This document shows, in pieces, positions 15,713 through 23,542 of a stretch of DNA of 29,775 nucleotides. The notes below the pieces were generated by a model. It was not told the origin of the DNA, made no database searches, and saw nothing but the letters and a program-made list of their open reading frames with translations. Made by a program: the position numbers and the translations under genes. Each line of letters begins with the position of its first letter. Position 1 is the stretch's first letter. Source of the stretch: Bacillota bacterium (GTDB lineage Bacteria; Bacillota; Clostridia; Lachnospirales; Lachnospiraceae); NCBI GenBank assembly GCA_023386815.1, contig JAEWIZ010000014.1, positions 1-29,775 of the forward strand, in the 5' to 3' direction.

Positions 15713-15726
15713 GTTAAACATCTTTG

Positions 15727-16761
15727 CTACACGCTTATCCAAAACTCCTTAACCCTACGCTTAGCAGTATCGACAGCTTGTGGGTCAGCGTCAGAGCCGA
15801 AGACCCTACGACCACCAGCAATAAGTCCTGCTATAATTGTCGTTGAACTACCCATACATACGTCCATTATGGTATCACCTTCGATAGAGAAGGTTTTTAT
15901 CAGCTCAATAAACGCTGGGAGACTCTGTTGGTAAGGATGTAGTCCACTATCGTCTGCGTCACGAGGTGGCGGTATATGTATATCTGGCGTATAAGATGTT
16001 TTTTTATTGGGAGCGCCTTTAACGTAATGTAGAATAGCTTTCCATTTAGGTATGACTCTGCGTGGGTGTACTAACTGGGTTCCATTGGGTGTCATGTATG
16101 CGTGACACCAGTTATAAGTCAAGTGCTCTCCCAGAGCTTTCATAGCTTGCGGCAGTAATAATTGCCCGCACATAACGACCAGAGAGCCGTTAGGTTTTAA
16201 TAGTTTTTCACTTATACGGGCAAGGTAAGGATATAAATCGGCGTACTCTGCCTTATACATCATATCAACTAAAATTAAATCTATTGAGTTTGGAATTATT
16301 CGGTCATAGTCACTTTCAATCTTTAGGTTGGCGACAAATAATTGAACATCGTCCTCTGTTACCGTTATTGCTGGGTTTTTCTTTTGTTCTCGTTGCTCTT
16401 TACGTAGTAGCGTCAAGGCCAGTCGTGGGCTTACTGTAACTCCCTCTAGTTCTACCAGTTTATCCAATAATCCAGGTGTCCGTAAGCATTTCAATGTTCT
16501 ATCTGATAACTTCTTATTTAATATCTCAGGGTGCTGTTTGACCCATATGTGCTGTGTCCAATCCTCATTATCTTTATAATCCGGCAATGGGTCCAAGTTG
16601 GACACTCCAAACAGCTCTAAACGATACTTAGCCACGCTTGTTGGACTAACACCCAGCAAGCGTGCTATTTTTTTATTTGAAAGTCCTTGATTACTCCTTA
16701 GCGTGCTTTTTATCAGGCTTTGCTTGTCTTTGCGTGATATTTGTTTTATTTGCTTAGACAC
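15727..16761 (-). CDS. DNA methyltransferase-like protein (beta-class) with altered motifs
   Basis: The product has 344 residues. Its GTG start follows a perfect AAGGAGGTGAT. Residues about 12-50 are a helix-turn-helix (GLSNKKIARLLGVSPTSVAKYRLEL). The methyltransferase part runs from about 155: the motif IV position reads DMMY (166-169) where amino-methyltransferases have [DNS]PP[YFW], and the motif I position reads DVCMGSST (300-307) where DPFxGSGT is usual. Their order (IV before I) is that of the beta class. YKAEYADLYPYL, KLLKPNGSLVVMCGQ and HPYQQSLPAFIELI are family-like. The two changes make catalysis uncertain; it may have evolved a regulatory or DNA-binding role. No restriction enzyme is adjacent. 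Confidence 0.78.
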   Translation of the reverse strand: MSKQIKQISRKDKQSLIKSTLRSNQGLSNKKIARLLGVSPTSVAKYRLELFGVSNLDPLPDYKDNEDWTQHIWVKQHPEILNKKLSDRTLKCLRTPGLLDKLVELEGVTVSPRLALTLLRKEQREQKKNPAITVTEDDVQLFVANLKIESDYDRIIPNSIDLILVDMMYKAEYADLYPYLARISEKLLKPNGSLVVMCGQLLLPQAMKALGEHLTYNWCHAYMTPNGTQLVHPRRVIPKWKAILHYVKGAPNKKTSYTPDIHIPPPRDADDSGLHPYQQSLPAFIELIKTFSIEGDTIMDVCMGSSTTIIAGLIAGGRRVFGSDADPQAVDTAKRRVKEFWISV

Positions 16762-16908
16762 TAATCATCACCTCCTTAGATATGCCTACGGTAATTATAA
16801 CCTAAGACAATAATAATATCTTCAATTATTTAGTGACATTGAGATGCCTACATACAAGCCTTGCATAAATCAACCTATAAAATTCAAACTTTTAGGGGGA
16901 TTACAATT

Positions 16909-18127
16909 ATGGTTCATACATATGCTAATGGCTTGGTTATGGCCGATGCCACAAAAGGGCTATTTAATGACGCAAATATAAATACTTTTTTACAAGACCT
17001 TATCTGTAGTGGTATACTTAGGGCGTCAGAGGTTTCAGATAAAATTAATATGCTAAGAAAGAAACAAGTAGATTCAATTCACACTAAAAAAATTTATACT
17101 AGAAAGGATGGTAGAGTTTTTACAAGAATATTAGAGAATGGCAAGGAAAAACAAGTCGCTGGCAAGGATGAAACAGAACTCTATACGAAGCTCTATGATT
17201 ATTATTTTGGTGAAAATAATGCAAGCCTTGAGGATTTGTACACACAATGGGTAGCGTGGAGAACCAATGAAACGAACACTTCTCCAAAGACTATTAAAGA
17301 GAACGGCTACATATGGAACGCACAACCTCAGGGGTAATCCGATTACACAAGTACCGTTAAAACAACTAAAACCAAAGGATTTTATTTGCTATTTTCACAC
17401 TATTACCAAAGGAGTCACACTTACGAGGAAGCGTTTTAATGACCTGAAAAGCGTGATGAACGGCATTATATACTTTGCCGTTGAGAAAGAAATTGTTGAA
17501 CGTAATTGTTTAAGAGACATAAGCTACCGCCAGTTTAATTATAAGCCGGAAAACAATGATATTATCCCTTATACTGAGAAAGAACGCTTACAGATAATCA
17601 ATCACTTACCCAACGATGATTTGTACTCTCTCGCTATTAAGCTCGACTTCTATTTGACCTTAAGAATTTCGGAATTAAAAGGTTTAATGTGGGATGATAT
17701 TCGTGGTGACCTTATTTATATTCAGCGCTTGGTAAATGATAAAAACCAAATTATAGACGATGTAAAAGGTCATACTGAAGAAGGTAGACGCTATATACCT
17801 TTAGCAAAGGCAACTAAGACACTCTTAGAGAACATAAAGCTATTAAATCCTAATAGCGACTACCTTTTTATTCACAATGGCAAACCCTTAGCTACGGTCA
17901 CTTTTAACCGCCGATTTAAAAAATGTTGCACAGAACTAGATATTAAATATCGCCCTTCGCATAAGGTAAGGTTCTCGACAGCCTCAATTCTACACAAGAA
18001 TGGGGTTGGCGCACCCGAACTACAAAAAATGTTAGGCCATACAACACTTACAATGACTTCACATTACCTACGCTCAGTAACACCTGCCGACGAAACCATA
18101 GAAAAAATGGGGGCCGTTTTAGGTTAA
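16909..18127 (+). pseudogene. Tyrosine-type integrase, frameshifted
   Basis: Two overlapping reading frames encode one integrase. The first (16909-17337, ATG after AGGGGG) covers the N-terminal arm-binding part and ends in ...SPKTIKENGYIWNAQPQG. The second continues in the next frame from about 17310 with HNLRGNPITQVPLKQLKPKDF, the expected core-binding continuation, and runs to 18127. The catalytic domain keeps the Arg of LTLRISELKGL, H-x-x-R as HKVRF, and HTTLTMTSHY with the final His and Tyr nucleophile. The break lies between 17310 and 17335; a change of two lost or one gained base would explain it. Position 90 bp from the right att site marks it as the island's integrase. It may be a real mutation, a programmed shift, or a sequencing error. 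Confidence 0.85.
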
Positions 18128-18134
18128 AAATAGC

Positions 18135-18151
18135 TTGCACCAATTTGCACC
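18135..18151. repeat. Tandem TTGCACC motif at the right island end
   Basis: TTGCACC occurs twice in the bases just after the integrase stop, as at 8043-8062 near the left end. It is a candidate arm-type integrase site. Confidence 0.5.
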
Positions 18152-18167
18152 AACATTTTTAAAATTA

Positions 18168-18207
18168 AAAAATGCTTCAAACCCTTGATTTATAAGGATT
18201 TGAAGCA
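18168..18207 (-). terminator. Island-supplied terminator for tRNA-Cys
   Basis: TGCTTCAAACCCTT (18173-18186) pairs with AAGGATTTGAAGCA (18194-18207) with one mismatch. On the minus strand T residues follow. It lies 12 nt after the tRNA-Cys 3' end and on the island side of the att core, so the element restores the lost terminator. Confidence 0.75.
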
Positions 18208-18215
18208 CTTACTTA

Positions 18216-18239
18216 GAGAGGCGACAACCAGATTTGAAC
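18216..18239. repeat. Right attachment site (24-bp direct repeat)
   Basis: Identical to 7963-7986. It covers the acceptor 3' strand, discriminator and T-arm of tRNA-Cys, so integration kept the tRNA intact. Confidence 0.88.
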
Positions 18240-18289
18240 TGGTGATCAGGGTGTTGCAGACCCATGCCTTACCACTTGGCTATGTCGCC
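18219..18289 (-). tRNA. tRNA-Cys (anticodon GCA)
   Basis: The 71-nt gene begins GGCGACATAGCC and folds into a full cloverleaf: acceptor stem GGCGACA/TGTCGCC, anticodon loop CTGCAAC with anticodon GCA, T-arm ACCAGTTCAAATCTGGT. The discriminator base is U, as required for tRNA-Cys. CCA is not encoded. It is the integration target of the island. Confidence 0.95.
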
Positions 18290-18312
18290 ATATTAAATTC
18301 GATAGCTTTTAT

Positions 18313-18341
18313 ATTATATCAGCGTAATCTCATTTCGTCAA
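18313..18341 (-). promoter_or_regulatory. Promoter of tRNA-Cys
   Basis: TTGACG (18336-18341) and TATAAT (18313-18318) on the minus strand are 17 bp apart and lie about 24 nt before the tRNA 5' end. Confidence 0.8.
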
Positions 18342-18378
18342 GAACTTAATACAACTTTTCTTATTAATCCGAAGATTA

Positions 18379-18416
18379 TCATCTGAAATCCGTCGCCCCT
18401 AGGCGACAAAGATGAT
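18379..18416. other. Two-tier hairpin in spacer
   Basis: ATCATC...GATGAT forms an outer stem and GTCGCC-CCTA-GGCGAC an inner 6-bp stem with an asymmetric internal loop. No T run follows. Function unknown. The rest of 18342-18498 shows only a weak terminator-like hairpin with six T at about 18433-18452. Confidence 0.35.
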
Positions 18417-18498
18417 TCTAACATAGATTTTACCTCTTGGCAAGGAGTTTTTTAAAAATTTTGTTTATCTTTACTCCAAAAATATTACATAAATATTT

Positions 18499-18522
18499 GG
18501 GCGAAAGAGTTATCTTTCGCCC
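18499..18522. terminator. 10-bp perfect hairpin after the carbohydrate locus
   Basis: GGGCGAAAGA-GTTA-TCTTTCGCCC is a strong stem. On the minus strand the following bases are A/T rich but not a T run (AAATATTT); on the plus strand they are TTGTTCTTT. It probably ends the minus-strand operon. Confidence 0.55.
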
Positions 18523-18529
18523 TTGTTCT

Positions 18530-18628
18530 TTACTTAGAAACTAATGTGCCGAGCGTACTTTTATTGATATTGCTAATCTTCCAAATACCATTTTCTTTTT
18601 CTCTTTCTTCACACCTGATTTTGTAAAA
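18530..18628 (-). pseudogene. C-terminal gene remnant (about 32 residues)
   Basis: A minus-strand frame ending in TAA at 18530 reads YKIRCEEREKENG then IWKISNINKSTLGTLVSK. It has natural coding composition and resembles the end of a secreted or NTF2-like domain (GIWKISNIN). It overlaps the last 20 nt of the HAD gene in another frame and has no start. It is probably the tail of a deleted gene, whose terminator would be 18499-18522. The family is not identified. Confidence 0.4.
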
Positions 18629-19472
18629 ATGATAAAAATCTTTCCACACCGCCTCCTATCTGAATCACTCCATCCGGTCTAGTTCCGCTCACCTCTGATA
18701 CATCATAGTAATCACCGGATACAGTTTTCTGCGTACGCATAAAACTGTCACTCCCATAGATATCCGATTCAATTCCCACATACTCATCTCCCCAGAAGCT
18801 ACATTCCTCGGGTCTTACGTTATGTTCGAAATTGATTTTTTCAAATATTGCATCTACATTATCACTCTTGCTGGAGATACCAACCTCCAGGTATTTTGCA
18901 TCGCATGTAGAGACCACTGACAACTTGTACTTCGCTCCGATTTCTGCTGCCAGATCCATGAAATATTTAATTCCCCCATGAATTCCATGTTGGTTGAGAC
19001 TATTCTTTAGGTAATCCAGTTCATTTTCCTGCAAAAATAACTGATCCCCTCGCTGATTATCGACCATCAAGTCTATCTTGCAATAATTTGGTCTACTAAA
19101 CACGATATCCGTATGAAAATGATATCTTTCCAATAATTCCATATGAATGTCAAAGCAAATTCTATGAATGTTACTAAGGATCTCATGTTGAGGTACTAAA
19201 CTAGCGAATACTTCTCGCTTTCCGTCCACAAAGGTATAATTATAGGCACCTCTTCCAAGGCCTAGGTATAAATTACTCAGCTGCTCCTTGGTAAAATACT
19301 CCTCTATCCTGCCCCCCGCTATGTTTTCCATGGTTGTTCCGCTGATAATTGCAAGCTTTACTCCCTGATCTAATAGTGGGCGCATCACAGCTACTACCGT
19401 ATCAACTGGTGCCTTTCTAGAAGTGACTGCCGTTCCATCCCAATCAAAGAAAATCGCTTTATACTTCTTCAA
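18609..19472 (-). CDS. HAD-superfamily phosphatase, Cof-like
   Basis: The product has 287 residues. Motif I is FFDWDGTAV with nucleophile D10 and acid/base D12. Motif II is AIISGTT. The C-terminal acidic motif is SFWGDEYVGIESD. A large cap domain lies between, with KYLEVGISSKSDNVDAI, the layout of Cof/sugar-phosphate phosphatases. It is not of the small beta-phosphoglucomutase type. Its start overlaps the GH65 gene by 14 nt, so it is the last gene of the carbohydrate operon. It may act on a sugar phosphate made by the pathway; the substrate is unknown. Confidence 0.85.
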   Translation of the reverse strand: MKKYKAIFFDWDGTAVTSRKAPVDTVVAVMRPLLDQGVKLAIISGTTMENIAGGRIEEYFTKEQLSNLYLGLGRGAYNYTFVDGKREVFASLVPQHEILSNIHRICFDIHMELLERYHFHTDIVFSRPNYCKIDLMVDNQRGDQLFLQENELDYLKNSLNQHGIHGGIKYFMDLAAEIGAKYKLSVVSTCDAKYLEVGISSKSDNVDAIFEKINFEHNVRPEECSFWGDEYVGIESDIYGSDSFMRTQKTVSGDYYDVSEVSGTRPDGVIQIGGGVERFLSFLQNQV

Positions 19473-21810
19473 AATAAGTACCTCCTTCTCCCTCTAAGTT
19501 AACTTCATTTCCAAACACATAGAACGTGATTTTCGATCCTTTCAGGAGAGTAAACTCGCTTCCTTTTCTTCCAATAACCACTTGTAAAATTGCATCCTGA
19601 AACCTAAGCTTAAAGGTATAGCTTACCCACTCCTTCGGCAAATGAGGCTTGAATTTCAACTTTGAATCCTGACAGCGCACACCAGCAAAACCATTTACAA
19701 TCGCCTGCCAGCTACCTGCCATATTAGCCGCGTGGATTCCTGCATAAAAGTTATTATGATAATCATCCAGATCCATTCTTGCTGATTGGGAAAAATACTG
19801 GTACGCTTCCTCGTAGTAACCAATATCACAAGCTACAATTCCAAAGACACAAGTTGATAAGGAAGAGTGATGGAGTGTTACTTCTTCATAGAAGTCATAG
19901 TTTCTTCGGATCTCCTCCTCGGTAAATGAGTTGTTATGAAGATACATGGCAATAATAGCATCCGCCTGTTTGGACATTCGGTGACGCATGATAAATAGAG
20001 GATGATAATTTTCGTACAACCAGGATCTTTTCTCAGGTGGAATTTTCGATTCATCCCAGGGCTTTCTCATAAGGAATCCATCATCTAACGGATAAATCTG
20101 ACGTTTTTCATCATAGGGGAAATACATGTTTTCAATGATCTTCTCCCAGAGTTCACATTCCTTCTCATCAAAGTTAAGCTTTTCCTGTAATTTGGCAAAG
20201 CATTCCACGTCCTGCTCTTTCATATACTTTACAGCCCCTAAAGCATCTCTTAGGTTTTCCCTTGCCATGAGATTCGTATAGAAATTATTATCCACCAACA
20301 CATTGTACTCATCGGGTCCAGTCACACTACAGATACAATATCTTCCGCCCTTACACTCTGCGAAACTGCCTACATCTGCCCAAACACGGGCAGTCTCGAT
20401 TAATATCTCTGCTCCCTTTTTGAGAAAGAACTCCCTGTCCTTCGTCACCTGAAGATAGAGTGAAACAGCATACGCTATATCTGCATTGATATGATACTGA
20501 GCAGTTCCCAGCGGATAGTAGGTGGAGGCCTCCTCCCCGTTAATGGTTCTCCATGGGAACAAGGCACCCTTGTCGTGACCTAAGATTCTTGCCCTGTCCC
20601 TCGCTTTCTCCAAGGTGTTATAACGATAATCCAACAGGCTTTTTGCTACCTCAGGCACGGTATAAACGAACACTGGTAGCATATACATCTCTGTATCCCA
20701 GAAATAGTGCCCTTCATATCCTTCTCCTGAAAGTCCCTTTGCTCCCATTCCGGTACGCCCGTCTCTTCCGGCAGATTGCATAATATGAAATAGATTAAAT
20801 CGAATCCCCTGCTGCAGTGCCTCACATTCTTCCCCTTCAATAACAACATCAGCTGTCTCCCAGTATTGATTCATATAATCCTTTTGTTTTTCTTCCAGCT
20901 TACTATAACCCTCTCTATTTGCTTGCTCCAATACCTCTTGTACAAATGGCTCCAGCTCCTTAACCTTTTGATCAAGGCTTGATGTGTAGCAAATCATTTT
21001 TTCTAAGGTTACTACTTCACCCGTATGCCCCTGAATCGTAAAGCTTAACTGAGCATCCAAATCGCCCGTCTGCGCAACCATTTTGACTAACTCATCCTTT
21101 GCCGTTATCGTATGCTCAGCAGCACAGGCCATAGTTAGCTTACTTGTCTGAGTAATCCCTTCATAGTAAATCTGAGATTCCTTTACATAAAGCTTTCTTG
21201 GCTCTAATTTTCTTCCAAAGGGGCCATAATCTACAATCGGGTTTGTCTTCCTGGTATGGTTTTGCACATCCGCCTGTAACCCGGATACAAAAGTCACCTC
21301 CCCAGAGAAATTCAAGGGTGTAACCTGATAGTAAATCGCCATAATATTTTTTATATCAAAGGAAACAAGCCTTCGAATCCCAATCTTTACTTTTTTCCCC
21401 TTAGGTGATGTCCAAATTAAACTCCTTGTCAGTATCCCATCCCTTATATGTAAAACTCTCTCGTAGTCTTCTACCTTTCCCTGTTCCATGCTAAACTCTT
21501 CTTCGTCCAGATACAGTTTTATCTCCTTCAAATTCGGGAGATTTAACAGGGACTGGCTTAACACGGGCGAGCCGGCATTTGCTTCCCCATATCGTATTTG
21601 CTCTCGCTCATAAAATCCATTGATAAAGTTGCCTTCCAAACCTTCATCTATATGAAAAGAATAGGCTTCCTCGAATGTCCCTCTGGTTCCAATGTACCCA
21701 TTGGACAGGGAAAAGGTGGTCTCATTGCGATAATTATTTTCTTTTTTAAAAGAAATTTCCCTAATTGTCCAAGGCTCAATCGGATAAATTGGTTCTTTGT
21801 CAACTTTCAT
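19459..21810 (-). CDS. GH65 inverting disaccharide phosphorylase
   Basis: The product has 783 residues, the normal length for GH65 (kojibiose, nigerose, trehalose and maltose phosphorylases). The N-terminal beta-sandwich is residues about 1-290. The (alpha/alpha)6 barrel follows, with GHYFWDTEMYMLP (about 367-380), the general acid E501 in VTGPDEYNVLVDNNF, MSKQADAII (about 612-620), and the phosphate-binding HHSSLS (647-652). The enzyme would split an alpha-glucoside with phosphate and give beta-glucose 1-phosphate. Linkage specificity cannot be read reliably. The start at 21810 follows GGAGGAG at 9 nt. Upstream is the deacetylase (37 nt), downstream the HAD gene (overlap). Confidence 0.92.
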   Translation of the reverse strand: MKVDKEPIYPIEPWTIREISFKKENNYRNETTFSLSNGYIGTRGTFEEAYSFHIDEGLEGNFINGFYEREQIRYGEANAGSPVLSQSLLNLPNLKEIKLYLDEEEFSMEQGKVEDYERVLHIRDGILTRSLIWTSPKGKKVKIGIRRLVSFDIKNIMAIYYQVTPLNFSGEVTFVSGLQADVQNHTRKTNPIVDYGPFGRKLEPRKLYVKESQIYYEGITQTSKLTMACAAEHTITAKDELVKMVAQTGDLDAQLSFTIQGHTGEVVTLEKMICYTSSLDQKVKELEPFVQEVLEQANREGYSKLEEKQKDYMNQYWETADVVIEGEECEALQQGIRFNLFHIMQSAGRDGRTGMGAKGLSGEGYEGHYFWDTEMYMLPVFVYTVPEVAKSLLDYRYNTLEKARDRARILGHDKGALFPWRTINGEEASTYYPLGTAQYHINADIAYAVSLYLQVTKDREFFLKKGAEILIETARVWADVGSFAECKGGRYCICSVTGPDEYNVLVDNNFYTNLMARENLRDALGAVKYMKEQDVECFAKLQEKLNFDEKECELWEKIIENMYFPYDEKRQIYPLDDGFLMRKPWDESKIPPEKRSWLYENYHPLFIMRHRMSKQADAIIAMYLHNNSFTEEEIRRNYDFYEEVTLHHSSLSTCVFGIVACDIGYYEEAYQYFSQSARMDLDDYHNNFYAGIHAANMAGSWQAIVNGFAGVRCQDSKLKFKPHLPKEWVSYTFKLRFQDAILQVVIGRKGSEFTLLKGSKITFYVFGNEVNLEGEGGTYFEEV

Positions 21811-21847
21811 AACTTACTGCTCCTCCAGATAGTTCTAAAATAACTGC

Positions 21848-22708
21848 TCATCTAACTCTCCAAAATATTTCTTCTTCCTTAACAAAGGACATTAAGAATT
21901 CATATGCATCTGGTTCTAATGCCGTTTCATACTGCAATAGTGCTTGATATTTTAAATTGTTTTCTCCAGTGTCTAATTTCATATTTTCCTTCATCTTTAG
22001 GCAAATTCTATCTTCCCATTTTAACGTTGAATTTTCCTCAAACCCTTCCGGGCAGCTATACTCGGCAGTGTGTGGCTTTGGCCACGTATCATCTCCTGCA
22101 CAGGAATGAACCAATCCTCCATAAACCTTCGGTTCATATCCAATCTCTATTTGCAATTCGTCTAAAATTTCTTCCAGAAACTTAAATAATCCCTTATGGT
22201 CACCGTGGGTATCAAACTCTAAGGTAGTAAAAATATTTTTCGGTAGAATTTCTTTTATTACTTGTTTTAAATCCTCCTTTAAATGCTCTCTGGTATAGGA
22301 TGCATGGGTTTGATACCGTTCCATATGGTACTCCGCTTTCGCTAACATCCCATAGGTCTGATTGGAGCAGAAGGAGGGATATATTTTTTTCTCATCCTTC
22401 TCCAAATATAACTTCATAAGAAAACTATCTTGTACCGGCATTCCTGTATCCGCATATCCAAGAAAATAGACTTGACTTTTCTCTACACCTAGCTTTGTTG
22501 TACCCAAGAGTGTCTCCTTCAACCTGATCTGCCCTTTGGTTTCATCCACACAACCATAATCACCATTGGTAACCATCACAACTGTAACAGGTACACCAGC
22601 TTCAACTAACTGATTTAACAGCCCTGCAGTCAAAAGTATCTCATCGTCCTGGTGAGGCACGAGCACCATCGTACTTCCAATGTTCTGATCAATCCTTAAC
22701 TCTATCAT
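21848..22708 (-). CDS. PIG-L (LmbE-like) deacetylase
   Basis: The product has 286 residues. The zinc motif is PHQDDE (H19, D21/D22, with E23), then the typical AGLLNQLVEAGVPVTVVMVTNGD. A second His motif is FDTHGDHKG. Family members remove acetyl from N-acetylglucosaminyl groups (as in MshB, BshB and GPI synthesis). Here it stands 3 nt after a sugar permease and 37 nt before GH65, so it probably deacetylates an imported or intermediate amino-sugar conjugate. The overlapping spacing shows co-transcription. Confidence 0.88.
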   Translation of the reverse strand: MIELRIDQNIGSTMVLVPHQDDEILLTAGLLNQLVEAGVPVTVVMVTNGDYGCVDETKGQIRLKETLLGTTKLGVEKSQVYFLGYADTGMPVQDSFLMKLYLEKDEKKIYPSFCSNQTYGMLAKAEYHMERYQTHASYTREHLKEDLKQVIKEILPKNIFTTLEFDTHGDHKGLFKFLEEILDELQIEIGYEPKVYGGLVHSCAGDDTWPKPHTAEYSCPEGFEENSTLKWEDRICLKMKENMKLDTGENNLKYQALLQYETALEPDAYEFLMSFVKEEEIFWRVR

Positions 22709-22711
22709 ATC

Positions 22712-23542
22712 CTATCCTTTCACTGCTCCTGCTGCCACGCCTGCGATAATGTATTTTTGCATGAATATATAAAAGATCATTAACGGAGCCACACCCAGCA
22801 TCAGCATTGGAAATAATGCAGTCCAATCGGTGGAAAACTGTCCAATATTTCTTGTAACCTCCTGAAGAATAACACCCTTATCCCTACTTTGTAAAAATAA
22901 CAAGGGTGTCATAAATTCATTCCAAACATTCAATGTTACGATAATCACAACGGTAGAAATAACCGGCTTTAATAGAGGCAATACAATAATAAGATATCTC
23001 TTAAATACAGAGCATCCGTCGATAGAAGCAGCTTCCTCAAGTTCTTTCGGAATCGTCGATTCAATAAACTCCTTAAATAAGAATACTGCCTGTGGCGTAT
23101 TAATTGCTACATCCACTAAGATTACTGCAAACAAAGTATTCATTAGTCCCAAGCTTTTCACTATTTTAAATAGGCTCACAATGTTCATTTGAAATGGAAC
23201 GATTAAACCTGCTAAAAATAGTAAAAATATACGATTACTTAGTTTTGTTTTTGTTCTTGCAAGGGCAAAACCAGCCATGGATCCAAGGAAGACCAGTAAA
23301 ATGACTGCAGTTACAGTAATAAAAAGATTATTTCCAAAGGCTCTTGGAAACTCCATATTTACCCATGCCTGAATGTAATTATCAACTCGAATGACTTTCG
23401 GCAAACTCAGAGGTGCAATCGTTGCCTCCTGAGGATTTTTTAAGGTCGTTACAATCAGGTAGTAGATTGGAATGAACCATATGATTGCAATAATAATCAT
23501 GATAATTTCTGTAATTGCCAGGTTTCGTTTTGTTTTTCTCAT
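22712..23542 (-). CDS. Sugar ABC transporter permease, MalG type
   Basis: The product has 276 residues and about six membrane helices. The EAA loop reads EEAASIDGCSVFKRYLIIVLPLLKP, which contacts the ATPase. It starts one base inside the stop of the partner permease (TAATG), giving coupled 1:1 synthesis. It belongs to the CUT1 family, which imports oligosaccharides. No ATPase gene is in the locus, so a shared MsmX-like ATPase is inferred. Confidence 0.93.
   Translation of the reverse strand: MRKTKRNLAITEIIMIIIAIIWFIPIYYLIVTTLKNPQEATIAPLSLPKVIRVDNYIQAWVNMEFPRAFGNNLFITVTAVILLVFLGSMAGFALARTKTKLSNRIFLLFLAGLIVPFQMNIVSLFKIVKSLGLMNTLFAVILVDVAINTPQAVFLFKEFIESTIPKELEEAASIDGCSVFKRYLIIVLPLLKPVISTVVIIVTLNVWNEFMTPLLFLQSRDKGVILQEVTRNIGQFSTDWTALFPMLMLGVAPLMIFYIFMQKYIIAGVAAGAVKG

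Larger units (their letters stand above)
7963..18239. mobile_element. Genomic island integrated at tRNA-Cys
   Basis: A 10.3-kb segment is bounded by a 24-bp perfect repeat of the tRNA-Cys 3' end. A tyrosine integrase lies 90 bp inside the tRNA end. The cargo includes a type III toxin-antitoxin locus, a serine resolvase with res-like site, a MerR/Fpg-like cluster, a DNA methyltransferase-like gene and an XRE protein. The right end supplies a replacement terminator behind tRNA-Cys. No relaxase, coupling protein, type IV secretion, capsid or replication genes were recognised. The integrase is frameshifted, so autonomous excision is doubtful. Confidence 0.88.

Noticed and set aside
13906..16761. 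A restriction-modification system.
   Set aside because: No nuclease motif (such as PD-ExK or HNH) was seen in the neighbour, and the methyltransferase motifs are altered.
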